The notes beneath the pieces were generated by a model. That model saw only the letters and a list, made by a program, of their open reading frames with translations. It was not told the origin of the DNA and ran no database searches. Both the position numbers and the translations under genes were made by a program. Source: Prorocentrum cordatum (taxonomy: Eukaryota; Sar; Dinophyceae; Prorocentrales; Prorocentraceae). Taken from it: a stretch of 64,000 bases of DNA. The number at the start of each line of letters is the position of its first letter. Position 1 is the first letter of the stretch. The DNA is taken from NCBI GenBank assembly GCA_963575745.1, contig CAUYUJ010020738.1, forward strand, positions 81,014-145,013, read 5' to 3'. This document shows, piece after piece, positions 41,445 to 55,662 of this stretch.

Positions 41445-43010
41445 GCGATCTGTGAAACTGTCGCCACTTTCGGGGGTTGCTGGGGTGCCGAGCGGAGTGA
41501 CGCCCTACGGAGACTCAGATTAGACCTCGCCATCCCTGGTGGGGCTGCGATCTGTGAAACTGTCGCCACTTTCGAGGGCTGCTGGGGGGGCCAGCGGAGT
41601 GACGCCCTACGGGGACTCAGATTAGACCTCGCCATCTCTGGGGGGGGGTGCGATCTGTAGAACTGTCACCACTTTCGGTGGCTGCTGGGGTGCCCAGCGG
41701 AGTGACGCCCTACGGGGACTCAGATTAGACTTCGCCATCCCTGGTGGGGCTGCGATCTGTGAAACTGTCACAACTTTCGAGGGCTGCTGGGGGGGCCCAG
41801 CGGAGTGACGCCCTACGGGGACTCAGATTAGACCTCGCCATCCCTGGGGGGCTGCGATCTGCGAAACTATCGCCACTTTCGAGGGCTGCTGGGGTGCCTA
41901 GCGGAGTGGCGCCCTACGGGGACTCAGATTAGACCTCGCCATCTCTGGGGGGTTGCGATCTGCGAACCTGTCGCCGCTTTCGATGGCTGCTGGTGGGCCC
42001 AGCGGGGTGAGGCACCGCGCGGATCTGAGCAAGACCTCGCCGTGCCTGGGGGGCTGCGATCTGCGAAACTGTCGCCACTTTCGAGGGCTGCTTGGGGTCC
42101 AGCGGAGTGAGGCACCGCGCGGATCTGAGCAAGACCTCGCCGTGCCTGGGGGGCTGCGATCTGCGAACCTGTCGCCACTTGCGAGGGCTGCTGGGGTGCC
42201 TAGCGGAGTGAGGCACCGCGCGGATATGAGCAAGACCTCGCCGTGCCTGGGGGGCTGCGATCTGCGAAATTGTCGCCACTTTCGAGGGCTGCTGGTGGGT
42301 CCAGCGGAGTGAGGCACCGCGCGATCTGAGCGGGACCTCGCCGTCCCTGGGGGGCTGCGATCTGCGAAACTGTCGCCACTTTCGAGGGCTGCTGGTGGGT
42401 CTTGCGGAGTGAGGCACCGCGCAGATCTGAGCGGGACCTCGCCGTGCCTGGGGGGCTGCGATCTGCGAACCTGTCGCCACGTTCGAGGGCTGCTTGCGGG
42501 GTCAGCATAGCGATCTGCGAAACTGTCGCTGCTTGCGGATCCAGCGGGGTGAGGCACTGCGCAGATCTGAGCGGGACCTCGCCGTCCCTGGGGGGTTGTG
42601 ATCTGCGAAACAGTCGCCACGTTCGAGGGCTGCTGGTGGGTCCAGCGGAGTGAGGCACCGCGCAGATCTGAGCGGGACCTCGCCATCTCTGGGGGTGGCT
42701 GCGATCTGCGAAACTGTCGCCACTTTCGAGGGCTGCTGGTGGGTCCTGCGGAGGGAGGCACTGCGCAGATCTGAGCGGGACCTCGCCGTGCCTGGGGGGC
42801 TGCGATCTGCGAACCTGTCGCCACTTTCGAGGGCTGATTGTGGGTCCAGCGGAGTGAGGCACCGCGCAGATCTGAGTGGGGCCTCACCCTCCTTGGGGGG
42901 CTGCGATCTGCGAAACTGTCGCAACTTTCGAGGGCTGCTGGTGGGTCCAGCGGAGTGAGGCACCGCGCGGATCTGAGCGAGACATCGCAATCCTTGGGGG
43001 CTGCGAGCCT
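41445..43010 (+). repeat. Satellite array 1 (types a then b)
   Basis: About 15 units. Units to 41940 carry type a text (CGGAGTGACGCCCTACGGGG ACTCAGATTAGAC). From there units carry type b text (CGGAGTGAGGCACCGCGCGG ATCTGAGC). Period is 98-101 bp. A long reverse-strand frame (41898-43049) is open because the period is close to a multiple of three. Confidence 0.92.
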
Positions 43011-43235
43011 CACGAATGCCGTTCGCAGAAGTATATGCGCCCATGTCACGTCATCACCTCAGTATAACGTCTCCAAAGCTACTCATGCCCCGCATTGCGC
43101 AGGGGTTAGGTACGCCGCCAGGGTAATTTTTGTTGTTCCCAACCCTCCTGCGTTGGGGTCTCGTTTTGAATAGAGCACTGCTCGCGCGTCTCCTTCCTTC
43201 CCGCCCCCCCCCGCCCCTCTCTTCCCCCCTGCCTT
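43011..43235. repeat. Boundary module of the satellite block (left, inner)
   Basis: It holds the ~125-bp tail module (reverse orientation: CTCACGAATGCCGTTCGCAG, GTCACGTCATCACC, GCCCCGCATTGCGCAGGGG) followed by the hairpin module (43138-43157) and a shortened C/T tract. The same tail module, opposite orientation, is at 50050-50184 and, more diverged, at 45562-45690. Confidence 0.85.
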
Positions 43236-45370
43236 TGACCTCGCCATCCCTGGGGGGCTGCGATCTGTGGAACTGTCGCAACTTTCGAGGCCTGCTGGGG
43301 GGCCCAGCACAGTGGGTACACACAGCGGATTGAAATTTGACCTCGCCATCCCTGGGGGGCTGCGATCTGTGAGACTGTCGCCACTTTTGAGGCCTGCTGG
43401 GGGGCCCAGCACAGTGGGTACACACGGCGGATTGAAATTTAACCTCGCCATCCTTGGGGGGCTGCGATCTGTGAAACTGTCGCCACTTTCGAGGCCTGCT
43501 GGGAGCCCAGCACAGTGGGTACCCACGGCGGACCCAAATGTGACCTCGCCATCCCTGGGGGGCTGCGATCTGTGAAACTGTCGCCACTTTCGAGGCCTGC
43601 TGGGGGCCCAGCACAGTGGGTACACACGGCGGATTCAAATTCGACCCCGCCATCCCTGGGGAGCTGCGACCTGTGACACTGTCGCCACGTTCGAGGCCTG
43701 CTGGGGGGCCCAGCACAGTGGGTACACACGGCGGATTCAAATTAGACCTCGCCATCCTTGGGGGGCTGCGATCTGTGAAACTGTCGCCACTTTCGAGTCC
43801 TGCTGGGGGGCCCAGCACAGTGGGCACACACCGCTGATTCAAATTAGACCTCGCCATCCCTGGGGGGCTGCGATCTGTGAACCAGTCGCCACTTTCGAGG
43901 CCTGCTGGGGGGCCCAGCACAGTGGGTACCCACCGCAGATTCAACCTAGACCTCGCCATCCCTGGGGGGCTGCGATCTGTGAAACTCTCGCCACTTTCGA
44001 GGCCTGCTGGGGGGCCCAGCACAGTGGGTACCCACGGCGGACCCAAATTGTACCTCGCCGTCCTTGGGGGGCTGCGATCTGTGAAACTGTTGCCGCTTTC
44101 GAGGCCTGTTGGAGGGCCCGGCACAGTGGGCACCCACGGCGGATTCAAATGGGACCTCGCCATCCCTGGGGGGCTGCGATCTGTGAAACTGTCGCCATTT
44201 TCGAGGCCTGCTGGGGGGCCAGCACAGTGGGCACTCACCGCGGATTCAAATTGGACCTCGCCATCCTTGGGGGGCTGCGATCTGTGAAACTGTTGCCACT
44301 TTCGAGGCCTGCTGGGGGGGGCCAGCACAGTGGGTACCCACCACGGATTCAAATTTGACCTCGCCATCCTTGGGGGGCTGTGATCTGTGAAATTGTCGCC
44401 ACTTTCGAGGACTGCTGAGGGGCCCAACACAGTGGGTACCCACCGCAGATTTAAATTAGACCTCGCCATCCCTGGGGGGCTGCGATCTGTGAAACTGTCG
44501 CCATTTTCGAGGCCTGCTGGGGGGCCCAGCACAGTGGGTACCCACCGCAGATTCAAACTAGACCTCGCCATCCCTGGGGGGCTGCGATTTGTGAAACTGT
44601 CGCCACTTTCGAGGGCTGCTGAGGGGCCCAGCACAGTGGGTACCCACTGCAGGTTCAAACTAGACCTTGCCATCCCTGGAGGGCTGCGATCTGTGAAACC
44701 GTCGCCACTTTCGAGGCCTGCTGGGGGTCCCAGCACAGTGGGTACCCACCGCAAATTCAAATTAGACCTCGCCATCCCTGGGGGGCTGCGATCTGTGAAG
44801 CTGCCGCCACTTTCGAGGCTTGCTGGGAGGCCCAACACAGTGGGTACCCACCGCAGATTCAAATTAGACCTCGCCACCCCTGGGGGGCTGCGATCTGTGA
44901 AACTGTCGCCACTTTCGAGGCCTGCTTGGGGGGCCCAGCACAGTGGGCACCCACCGCAGATTCAAACTAGGCCTCGCCATCCCTGGGTGGCCGCGATTTG
45001 TGAAACTGTCGCCACTTTCGAGGCCTGCTTGCCGGGCCCAGCACAGTGGGTACCCACCGCAGATTCAAATTAGACCTCGCCATCCCTGGGGGGCTGCGAT
45101 TTGTGAAACTATCGCCGCTTTCGAGGCCTGCTTGCGGGGCCCAGCACAGTGGGTACCCACACGCAGATTCAAATTAGACCTCGCCATCCCTGGGTGGGCT
45201 GCGATCTGTGAAACTGTCGCCACTTTCGAGGCCTGCTGGGGGGGCCAGCACAGTGACACCACACGCAGATTCAATCTAGGCCTCGCCATCCCTAGGGGGC
45301 TGCGATCTGTGAAACTGTCGCCTCTTTCGAGGCCTGCTTGCGGGGCCCACCGCAGTGACGCCTTCCAAGT
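43236..45370 (+). repeat. Satellite array 2 (type d)
   Basis: About 21 units of 101-102 bp whose variable window reads CACAGTGGGTACCCACCGCA GATTCAAATTAGAC. The core GGCTGCGATCTGTGAAACTG is shared with array 1. The long reverse-strand frame (43054-44877) is repeat-driven. Confidence 0.92.
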
Positions 45371-45749
45371 AGCTTACACATCAAGTTGATTGTCCATACA
45401 AGTTTCGGTCAACTCCTCGTTTCCATTGATACAAATGGGTTGGGTCCGTCACACGGTAATTTGTTTTTACCCCCGCGCCTGCGCGCGGTGCCCAGCATGT
45501 GCGCGGCATGTGTGGGTTCACCTCGGACAAGGAACAGGTGGTCATGGTGCACGTAGGCAAAAAATACCCTGGCGACGAACCGAACCCCTGCGCAAACGCG
45601 GGGCGCAAATAGTTTAGGACACTTTATATGGGGGCGATGACGGAGCGAGGGTTACATATGTCTGCAGACGGAATTCGGGAGACTCGCAGGACACTGGCTT
45701 CAGGACAAGGACTAGATAATTGCGATTAGTTGCAATCCCTGAGCAACCC
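45371..45749. repeat. Centre of the inverted block
   Basis: The point where unit orientation flips. It contains a diverged tail module (45562-45690: AAAAATACCCTGGCGACG, CCCCTGCGCAAACGCGGGG). 45371-45560 is unrecognised and may be the remnant of the junction. Confidence 0.7.
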
Positions 45750-46913
45750 TCGCCACTTCGAAAGCGGGGATCTCAGATCGCAGCCCCCCAGGGACGGCGA
45801 GGTCTAATTTGGGTCTGCGCGTGGCGTCACTGTGCTGGGCCACCCCAGCAGGCCTCGCACGTGGCGACAGTTTCACAGATCGCAGCCCCCCAGGGATGGC
45901 GAGGTCTAATTTGGGTCCGCCCGTGGCGTCACTGTGCTGGGCCCCCCAGCAGGCCTCGAAAGTGGCGACAGTTTCACAGATCGCAGCCCCCCAGGGATGG
46001 CGAGGTCTAGTTTAGGTCCGCCCGTGGCATCACTGTGCTGGGCCTCCCAGCAGGCCTCGAAAGTGGCGACAGTTTCACGTTCCATAGACCGCAGCCCCCC
46101 AGGGACTGCGAGGTCTAATTTGGGCCCGCCCGTGCCGTCACTGCGCTGGCCCCTCCAGCAGGCCTTGAAAATGGCGGCCGTTTCACAGATCGCAGCCCCC
46201 CAGGGATAACGAGGTCTAATTTGAATCTGCGCGTCGCCCTCACTGTGCTGGGCCCCCCAGCAGGCCTCGAAAGTGGCGACAGTTTCACAGATCGCAGCCC
46301 CCCAGGGACGGCGAGGTTTAATTTGAATCTGCGCGGGGTCCTCGCTGTGCTGGGCCCCCCAGCAGGCATCGAAAATGGCGACAATTTCGCAGATCGCAGC
46401 CACCCCCCAGGGATGGCGAGGTTTAATTTGGCTCTGCGCAGGGCCCTCACTTTGCTGGGCCCCCCAGCAGGCTTCGAAAATGGCGGCAGTTTCACAGATC
46501 GCAACCCCCCCAGGGATGGCGAGGTCTAATTTGAATCTGCGCGTCGCCCTCACTGTGCTGGGCCCCCCAGCAGGCCTCGAAAGTGGCGACAGTTTTACAG
46601 ATCGCAGCCCCCCAGGGACGGCGAGGTTTAATTTGAATCTGCGCGGGGTCCTCGCTGTGCTGGGCCCCCCAGCAGGCATCGAAACTGGCGACACTTTCGC
46701 AGATCGCAGCCACCCCCCAGGGATGGCGAGGTCTAATTTGACTCTGCGCAGGGCCCTCACTCTGCTGGGCCCCCCAGCAGGCTTCGAAAATGGCGGCCGT
46801 TTCACAGATCGCAGCCCCCCCAGGGATGGCGAGGTCTAATTTGAATCTGCGCGCGGGGTCCTCACTGCGCTGGGCCCCCCAGCAGGCATCGAAAATGGCG
46901 GCAGCTTCACAGA

Positions 46914-46915
<2 letters not shown>
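45750..46915 (-). repeat. Satellite array 3, inverted, with three-unit higher-order repeat
   Basis: About 12 units in reverse orientation. Three successive units spanning 46205-46509 are repeated almost exactly at 46510-46815, giving a higher-order repeat of about 305 bp. The first units carry type c windows (GGTCCGCCCGTGGCGTCACT GTGCTGG). Confidence 0.9.
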
Positions 46916-48074
<1,159 letters not shown>

Positions 48075-49915
48075 GGCTCGCGTATGACGTCACTCCGCTG
48101 GGCCACCCAGCAGCCCTCGAAAGTGGTGACAGTTTCGCAGATCGCAGCCCCCCAAGGATGGCGAGGTCGAATCTGAATCCGAATCTGTCCCCACTCCGCT
48201 GGGCCATCCAGCAGCCCTCGAAAGTGGCGACAGTTTCGCAGATCGCAGCTCTTCGGGGATGGCGAAGTCGAGCCTGAGTCTGCGTAGGACCCACTCCGCT
48301 GGCCCCCCCAGCAGCCATCGAAAATAGCGACGGTTTCGCAAATCGCAGCCCCCCAGGAATGGCGAGGTCGAATATGAGTACTCCGCTCCGCTGCCCACCC
48401 CCCTCCCCCCCCCAGCAGCCGTCGAAACTGGCGACAAGCTCGCAAATCGCACCCCCCCCCCCCCCCCCCCCCCCCCCCAAGCGATGGCGAGGTCTAATAT
48501 GAGTCCCCGTGGGGGCTCGCTCCGCTGGTCACCCAGCAGCCCTCGGAAGTGGCGACAATTTCGCAGATCGCAGCCCCCCACAGATGGCGAGGTCTAATCT
48601 GAGCCCCCGTGGGGCCTCACTCCGCTGGGCCCCCCAGCAGCCTTCGAAAGTGGCGACGGCTTTAATCGCAGATTGCAGCCCCCCAGGGATGGCGAGATTT
48701 AATATGAGTCCCTGTGGTGCCTCACCCCGCTGGGCCCCCCAGCAGCCCCCGAAAGTGGCGACAGTTTCACAGATCGCAGCCCGCCCAGGGATGGCGAGGC
48801 CTAATCGGGGTCCCCGTCCTCGTGGTGCCGCACTCCGCTGGACCCACCAGCAGTCCTCGAAAGTGGCGAGTGTTTCAGAGATCGCAGCCCCCCCAGGGAT
48901 GGCGAGGTCTAATTTGAATCCCCGTGGTGCCTCACTCCGCTGGACCCACCAGCAGCCCTCGACAGTGGCGACAGTGTCACAGATCGCAGCCCCCCAGGGA
49001 TGGCGAGGTCTAATCTGAATCCGCGTGGTGCCTCACTCCGCTGGACCCACCAGCAGCTCTCGAACGTGGCGACAGTTTCACATATCGCAGCCACCCCCAG
49101 AGATGGCGAGGTCTAATCTGAGCCCCCGTGGAGCCTCACTCCGCTGGGCCCCCCAGCAGGCATCGAAAGTGGCGACAGTTTCACAGATCGCAGCGCCCAC
49201 ATACGGCGAGGTCTAATCTGCATCCCCCTGGTGCCTCACCCCGCGGGACCCACCAGCAGTCTTCGAACGTGGCGACAGTTTCAGAGATCGCAGCCCCCCA
49301 CATATGGCGAGGTCTAATCTGAATCCCCGTGGTGCCTCACTCCGCTGGACCCACCAGCGGCCCTCGACAGTGGCGACAGTGTCACAGATCGCAGCCCCCC
49401 ACATATGGCGAGGTCTAATCTGAATCCCCGTGGTGCCTTAACCCACCAGCAGCCCTCGAAAGTGGCGACAGTTTCAGAGATCGCAGCCCCCCCCCCCCCC
49501 AGAGATGGCGAGGTCTAATCTGAATCCCCATGGTGCCTCACTCCGCTGGACCCACCAGCAGCCCTCGAAAGTGGCGACAGTTTCGCAGATCGCAGCCCCC
49601 CAGCCCCCATGCATGGCGAGGTCTAATCTGAATCCCCGTTGCGCCTCACTCCGCTGGACCCACCAGCAGCCCTCGAAAGTGGCGACAGTTTCACAGATCG
49701 CAGCTACCCCCAGAGATGGCGAGGTCTAATCTGAGCCCCCGCGGTGCCTCACTCCGCTGGGCCCCCCAGCAGCCCTCGAAAGTGGCGACAGTTTCACAAA
49801 TCGCAGCCCCCCGGCGATGGCGAGGTCTAATCTGAGTCCCCGTAAGACGTCACTCCGCTGACCCCCCCAGCAGCCCTCGACAGTGGCGACAGTTCACAGA
49901 TCACAGCCCCCCAGG
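48075..49915 (-). repeat. Satellite array 4, inverted (type e)
   Basis: About 18 units; the window reads AATCCCCGTGGTGCCTCACT CCGCTGGACC. C runs of about 28 (48451-48478) and 13 (49489-49501) replace the usual C6 of the core. Unit boundaries are otherwise regular. Confidence 0.9.
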
Positions 49916-50184
49916 GATGCAAGAGAAAAGAGGAGGAGGAGGAGGGGGAGGAGGAGAAGGGAGGGGAGGAGGGGGACGGGAAGGAAGAGAAGGGAAGACG
50001 CGACCGCAGTGCTCTATTCAAAACGAGCGCCCAACGCAAGAGGGTTGGGAAAAATACCCTGGCGACGTACCCAACCCCTGCGCAACGCGGGGCATGAGTA
50101 GCTCGGGGGGCGTTATACGGAGGTGATGACGTGACATGGGCGCATATATTTCTGCAAGCGGCATTCGTGAGGCTCGCAGCCCCC
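49916..50184. repeat. Boundary module of the satellite block (right, inner)
   Basis: Mirror image of 43011-43235: A/G-rich tract, GCAGTGCTCTATTCAAAACG, hairpin module (50030-50049), tail module to GGCATTCGTGAGGCTCGCAG, then the next array. Confidence 0.88.
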
Positions 50185-53100
50185 CAGGGATTGCAATGTC
50201 CCGCTCAGATCTGCCTGGTGCCTCGCTCCGCAGGACCCACCAGCAGCTTTCGAAAGCGGCGACAATTTCGCAGATCGCAACCCCCCAAGGACGGCGAGGT
50301 CCCGCTCAGATCCGCGCGGTGCCTCACTCCGCAGGACCCACCAGCAGCCCTCGAACGCGGCGACAATTTTGCAGATCGCAGCCCCCCAGGGACGGCGAGG
50401 TCCCGCTCAGGTCCGCGCGGTGCCTCATTCCGCAAGAACCACCAGCCGCCCTCGAAAATGGCGACATGTCGCGTATCGCAACCACCCCCACGGACGGCGA
50501 GGTCCCGCTCAGGTCCGTGCGGTGCCTCACTCCACAGGACCCACCAGCAGCCCTCCAAAGTGGCGACGGCTTCGCAGATCGCAGCTCCCCAGGGATGGCG
50601 AGGTCCCGCTCAGGCCCGCGCGGTGCCTCACCCCGCAGGACCCACCAGCAGCCCTCGAAAGTTGCGACATTTTCGCAGACCGCAGCCCCCCAAGGACGGC
50701 GAGGTCCCGCTCAGGCCCGCGCGGTGCCTCATTCCGCAGGAACCACAAGCAGCCCTCGAAAGTTGCGACAAGTTCGCCCCCAGGGACGGCGAGGTCCCGC
50801 TCAGGTCCGCGCGGTGCCTCACTCCGCAGGACCCACCAGCAGCCCTCCAAAGTGGCGGCGGCTTCGCAGATCGCAGCCCCCCAGGGATGGCGAGGTCCCG
50901 CTCAGGCCCGCGCGGTGCCTCACCCCGCAGGACCCACCAGCAGCATTCGAAAGTTGCGACATTTTCGCAGACCGCAGCCCCCCAAGGACGGCGAGGTCCC
51001 GCTCAGGCCCGCGCGGTGCCTCATTCCGCAGGAACCACCAGCAGCCCTCGAAAGTGGCGACAAGTTCGCAGATCGCAGCCCCCCAGGGACGGCGAGTCCC
51101 GCCCAAGTCCGCGCGGCGCCTCGCTCCGCAGGACCCACCAGCAGCCCTCGAAAGTGGCGACAGACTCGCAGATCGCAGCCCCCCAGGGACGGCGAGGTCC
51201 CGCTCAGGTCCGCGCGGTGCCTCACTCCGCAGGGCCCACCAGCAGCCCTCGAAAGCGGCGACATCTCGCAGATCGCAACCCCCCCGGGGACGGCGAGGTC
51301 CCGCTCAGGTCCGCGCGGTGCCTCGCTCCGCAGGACCCACCAGCAGCCCTCGAAAATGGCGACATCTCGCGTAGCGCAACCCCCCAAGGACGGCGAGGTC
51401 CCGCTAAGGTCCGCGCAGTGCCTCACTCCGAAGGACCCACCAGCAGCCCTCGAGAGTGGCGGCGGTTTCGCAGATCGCAGCCCCCCAGGGACGGCGAGGT
51501 CCCGCTCAGGTCCGCGCGGTGCCTCACCCCGCAGGACCCACCAGCAGCCTTCGAAAGTGGCGACAGCTTCGCAGATCGCAGCCCCCCAGGGGCGGCGAGG
51601 TCCCGCTCAGGTCCGCGCGGTGCCTCACCCCGCAGGACCCACCAGCCGCCCTCGAACGCGGCGACAAACTCGCAGATCGCAGCCCCCCAGGGGCGGCGAG
51701 GTCCCGCTCAGATCCGCGCGGTGCCTCACCCCGCAGGACCCACCAACAGCCATCGAACATGGCGGCAGTTTCGCAGATCGCAGCCCCCCGGGGATGGCGA
51801 GGTCCCGCTCAGGTCCGCGCAGTGCCTCACCCCGCAGGACCCACCAGCAGCCCTCCAAAGTGGCGACAGTTTCGCAGATCGCAGCACCCCAGGGATGGCG
51901 AGGTCTAAGTTGGGTCCGCGCGTGGCGTCACTGTGCTGGGCCCCCCAGCAGGCCTCGAAAGTGGCGGCCGTTTCGCAGATCGCAGCCCCCCAGGGATGGC
52001 GATGTCTAATTTGGGTCAGCGCGTGGCGTCACTGTGCTGGGCCCCCCAGCAGGGCTCGAAAGTGGCGACACTTTCGCAGATCGCAGCCCCCCAGGGATGG
52101 CGGGTCTAAGTTGGATCCGCGCGTGGCGTCACTGTGCTGGGGCCCCCAGCAGGCCTCGAAAGTGGCGACACTTTCGGAGATCGCAGCCCCACAGGGATGG
52201 CGAGGTCGAATTTGGATCCGCGCGTGGCGTCACTGTGCTGGGCCCCCCAGCAGGCCTCGAAAGTGGCGACAGTTTCGCAGATCGCAGCCCCCCAGGGATG
52301 GCGAGGTCTAATTTGGATCTGCGTGGGCGTCACTGTGCTGGGCCCCCCAGCAGGCCTCGAAAGTGGCGACAGTTTCGCAGATCGCAGCACCCCAGGGACG
52401 GCGAGGTCTAATTTGGGTCCGCGTGTGGCGTCACTGTGGTTTCACAGATCGCAGCCCCACAGGGATGGCGAGGTCAAATTTGGATCCGCGCGTGGCGTCA
52501 CTGTGCTGGGCCCCCCAGCAGCCCTCGAAAGTGGCGGCAGTTTCGCAGATCGCAGCCCCCCAGGGATGGCGAGGTCGAATCTGAATTCCCGAAGGGCGTC
52601 ACTCCGCTGGCCCCCCCAGCAGCCTTCGAACGTGGCGACACTTTCGCAGATCGCAGCCCCACAGGGATGGCGAGATCTAGTCTGGATCCCCGTATGACGT
52701 CACTCCGCTGGCCACCCCAGCAGCCCTCGAAAGTGGCGACAGTTTCACAGATCGCAGCCCCCCAGGGATGGCGAGGTCGAATCTGAATTCCCGAAGGGCG
52801 TCACTCCGCTGTGCCCCCCAGCAGCCCTCGAAAGTGGCGACAGTTTCACAGATCGCAGCCCCACCAGGGGTGGCGAGGTCTAATCTGAGTCCCCGTAGGG
52901 CGTCACTGCGCTGGGCCCCCCAGCAGCCCTCGACAGTGGCGACAGTTTCACAGATCGCAGCCCCCCAGGGATGGCGAGGTCTAATCTGAGTCCCCGTAGG
53001 GCGTCACTGCGCTGGCCCCCCAGCAGCCCTCGAAAGTGGCGACAGTTTCACAGATCGCAGCCCCCCAGGGATGGCGAGGTCTAATCTGAGTCCCCGTAGG

Positions 53101-53469
53101 GCGTCACTCCGCTGGGCCCCCCCCAGCAGCCCTCGAAAGTGGTGACAGTTTCACAGATCGCAGCCCCACCAGGGATGGCGAGGTCTAATCTGAGTCCCCG
53201 TAGGGCGTCACTCCGCTGGGCACCCCAGCAGCCCCCGAAAGTGGCGACAGTTCCACAGATCGCAGCCCCCCCAGAGATGGCGAGGTCTAATCTGAGTCCC
53301 CGTAGGGCGTCACTCCGCTGGGCCCCCCAGCAGCCCTCGAAAGTGGCGACAGTTTCACAGATCGCAGCCCCACCAGGGATGGCGAGGTCTAATCTGAGTC
53401 CCCGTAGGGCGTCACTCCGCTGGGCCCCCCCCAGCACCCCCCGAAAGTGGCGACAGTTTCACAGATCGC
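50185..53469 (-). repeat. Satellite array 5, inverted (types b, c, a)
   Basis: About 33 units. Type b windows (CCGCTCAGGTCCGCGCGGTG CCTCAC) run to 51890, type c to about 52540, and type a (CTAATCTGAGTCCCCGTAGG GCGTCAC) to 53469. A near-repeat of about 295 bp (three units) occurs at 50590-50780 and 50885-51070. The 726-codon + frame (50131-52311) is repeat-driven. Confidence 0.92.
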
Positions 53470-53781
53470 AGCCCCACAAAGAGATGACGTAAAAGGCAAG
53501 AGAGAAGAAGAGGTGCGAAGAGAGGAGATAAGGGAAGCAAGAGAGGAGACGAGGAGAGATGAGAGGAGAAGGGTAGCAAAGATATGAGAGGATAATGGGA
53601 AGCAAGAGAGGAGAGAGGAGGATCGAAGAGAGGAGGCGGGAGGCGGGAGGAAGGGAGGAGAAGAGGAGGGGTAAGAGCAAGAGAAGAGAGGAGGAGGCGG
53701 GAGGAGGCGGGAGGAGGAGGAGGAAGGTGGAGACCACAGTGCTCTATTCAAAACGAGTACCCAACGCAGGAGGGTTGGGAA
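53470..53781 (-). repeat. Right inverted terminus of the satellite block
   Basis: Reverse complement of 41133-41444 with only scattered differences. It ends with hairpin 53760-53779 and TTGGGAA. Confidence 0.9.
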
Positions 53782-53805
53782 ACAAACACATACGCCAGCT
53801 ATCAG

Positions 53806-54180
53806 CCCGACGAGTTTTGTCACGGGCGCGACCTGCCCCTTCTGCCTCGCGCGAATTTGGGGCGCGGCCTGGCTATTCAAGCGCGTCCAAATGGCGTCCT
53901 GCTCTCGGGTGCGTTGGACGAACTCCCAGTTGCGACCGTCGAATGAAAAGCAGGAGGAACGCATCGCGGAACAGACGGCAGCAAGGCGGGCCAATCGGGC
54001 CAGGCGCCTGTTGGAGTGTTTTGCCCATGTTCCCGCGGCCCGCGTTGCCGGCCCACTTGTTCGCCCGCTGGTCCGCGCCCCGAAACCCGGCCCGATGGTG
54101 ATCCCCGCCTTTGCGGCTCTCCCCATTGCCGCGACCACCCAGGCGCTTCCCGCGCGTTGTCTTGTTTCTCCCATGATATG
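53806..54180 (+). pseudogene. LINE zinc-finger tail, probable continuation of LINE-B
   Basis: SFVTGATCPFCLARIWG (first Cys codon 53833, second 53842), then AWLFKRVQMAS, CSRVRWTNSQLRPS and EEQ-like EERIAEQTAARRANRARR. This follows the C-terminal zinc finger of LINE polyproteins: C-P-x-C-L, R/H-x-x-x-x-H-x-x-x-x-x-C, then an E/D-rich helix and R-x-A-R-R-x-R. The histidine position is Arg. LINE-B RT text ends at the left edge of the satellite block, and this kind of finger normally follows RT by less than about 150 residues. Confidence 0.5.
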
Positions 54181-55415
54181 ATCTCACGTGGTGTTCGTGG
54201 TTTGCAAAAGAGAAGCTGTTCAACATGCCGCGCTTTTCTGATTCCCCGTTATGGAAGACAGACCGAGTGTGGCCAATAGTCCCTGAGTGCGATGCGAGTG
54301 GCCCGACTTGGTTCCTCAACCTTCACACCTTGGTTACTATGGGCCGACTCGCTGAGACATGTAAATCGGCCAGGTTGTTTATCGAGCGCACCTCACTAGC
54401 TCCACGCAGGCCTCGCATCGGATAAAATCGATCCCTGACGGCCTCACTCCTGTTCGTGCCGCTGCGGCCCCTTGGGGTTGTACCAGGACCAGTGTTTGCG
54501 AGCGTCAGTGGATGGGGAAAGAGAACGCGTTGCTACTTTCATGCGCTGAATATTGTTAAAGTGTGTTGCTCATGGCATTCCAGTTCTTTGAGTGGTGCCC
54601 GTCTCCCCCTCGGTGAACGCGGCTCAGCCCTTTGTTGGTTTTCCCCTTGAGGTCGGAGCCCTTTCGAGTCTGCCCAGGTGTGGGCACGCGGCGCTGACTG
54701 CGGGGCCGCCCATGGATCCTGGGACCCCCCCTTCTATGGCCATGTGGGGTGCGCGACCCAGCGCGGCGGCCGCCATCGCGTCTGGGGGCGGGCCAGTTTC
54801 TCCCATGCGGGCCCTCTGCGATGCCTCAGCCATCGTCTCCGCCTCTCTTGCTTTGGTGAACGTGCAGGGGGTGTGGGGCGCGGGGCGCTCCACAATCAGC
54901 TTCGACCGGGCCGCTTGCACACGTGGGCGGCGTTGTTGCGTGCTTCTGTCACGCGGCAAGTGCGCGCTTGCTGTCAGCAGCAGCATCGCCCGTTGCCCAG
55001 AGGTGCGAGGGAGAGGATTTGCGACGTAACGATGGAGAGAAGGCCGCCCCTGACGGGTTTTTTGACGGGGCCCCTGCCCTGGCGACTGGTGGACTTCGTT
55101 GGGGGGGGGCGGGGTCGCGTTCGCGCGTGGCCCCGTCCTCTGCCAGTTGCGTCTCGAGGAATGCCGGGGTGGGGGTGGGGGGGGCGCCTGGGGCGTGGTG
55201 TCGGGGCCCGGCCCTGGCTGTCCGACAGGGCCGCTTGTGCTTGGCGCGGCAGTGGGGCGCTCCGAAGATGGCGCGCTGGCCTCCCCCCCCCATCGCGGCG
55301 TCGCCCTGCCCCCCCCCCCCCCCTGCATGAATTTGCATTTGCATGTTTTCATATTTACGCTTCTGGCACGGGCTCAACCTCGCACGCCCCAATGGGGCGA
55401 GCGAACGAGCGAGCG
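54181..55415. other. Unrecognised GC-rich sequence
   Basis: Overlapping open frames on both strands, mostly Gly/Arg/Pro/Ala-rich. C runs near 55310-55322. No domain recognised. Confidence 0.45.
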
Positions 55416-55516
55416 AGGGGGGGGGGGGGGGGGACGAGGAGGAGGAGAAGGGAGGAGGAGGAGGAGGAGGAAGAGGAGGAGGAGGAGGAGGAGGAGGAGG
55501 AGGAGGGGGGCAGGAG
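55416..55516. repeat. Poly(G) and (GGA)n microsatellite
   Basis: A G run (55420-55433) followed by GGA repeats to 55516. Confidence 0.95.
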
Positions 55517-55662
55517 GAGGAGCCTCTGTAGCCAGTTCGGCTCAAGCTGTTTCTCCCGATTTCCACAATTGCCATGTCTGGTGATGGCAGCGCCGGCTGG
55601 CGGGCGCGGGGGGCAGATGGCTGCGGGGGGGCCTGCGGGGTGCTGCGGCGGCGCCCGAGCAA

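Noticed and set aside
50131-52311. 726-codon open frame across satellite array 5 (and 383- and 607-codon frames at 41898-43049 and 43054-44877)
   Set aside because: The open state follows from a GC-rich ~100-bp repeat with few stop triplets. Other frames are open too, the protein phase slips between units, and although the 383- and 726-codon frames start with MTWAHI, they continue in different phases of the repeat.
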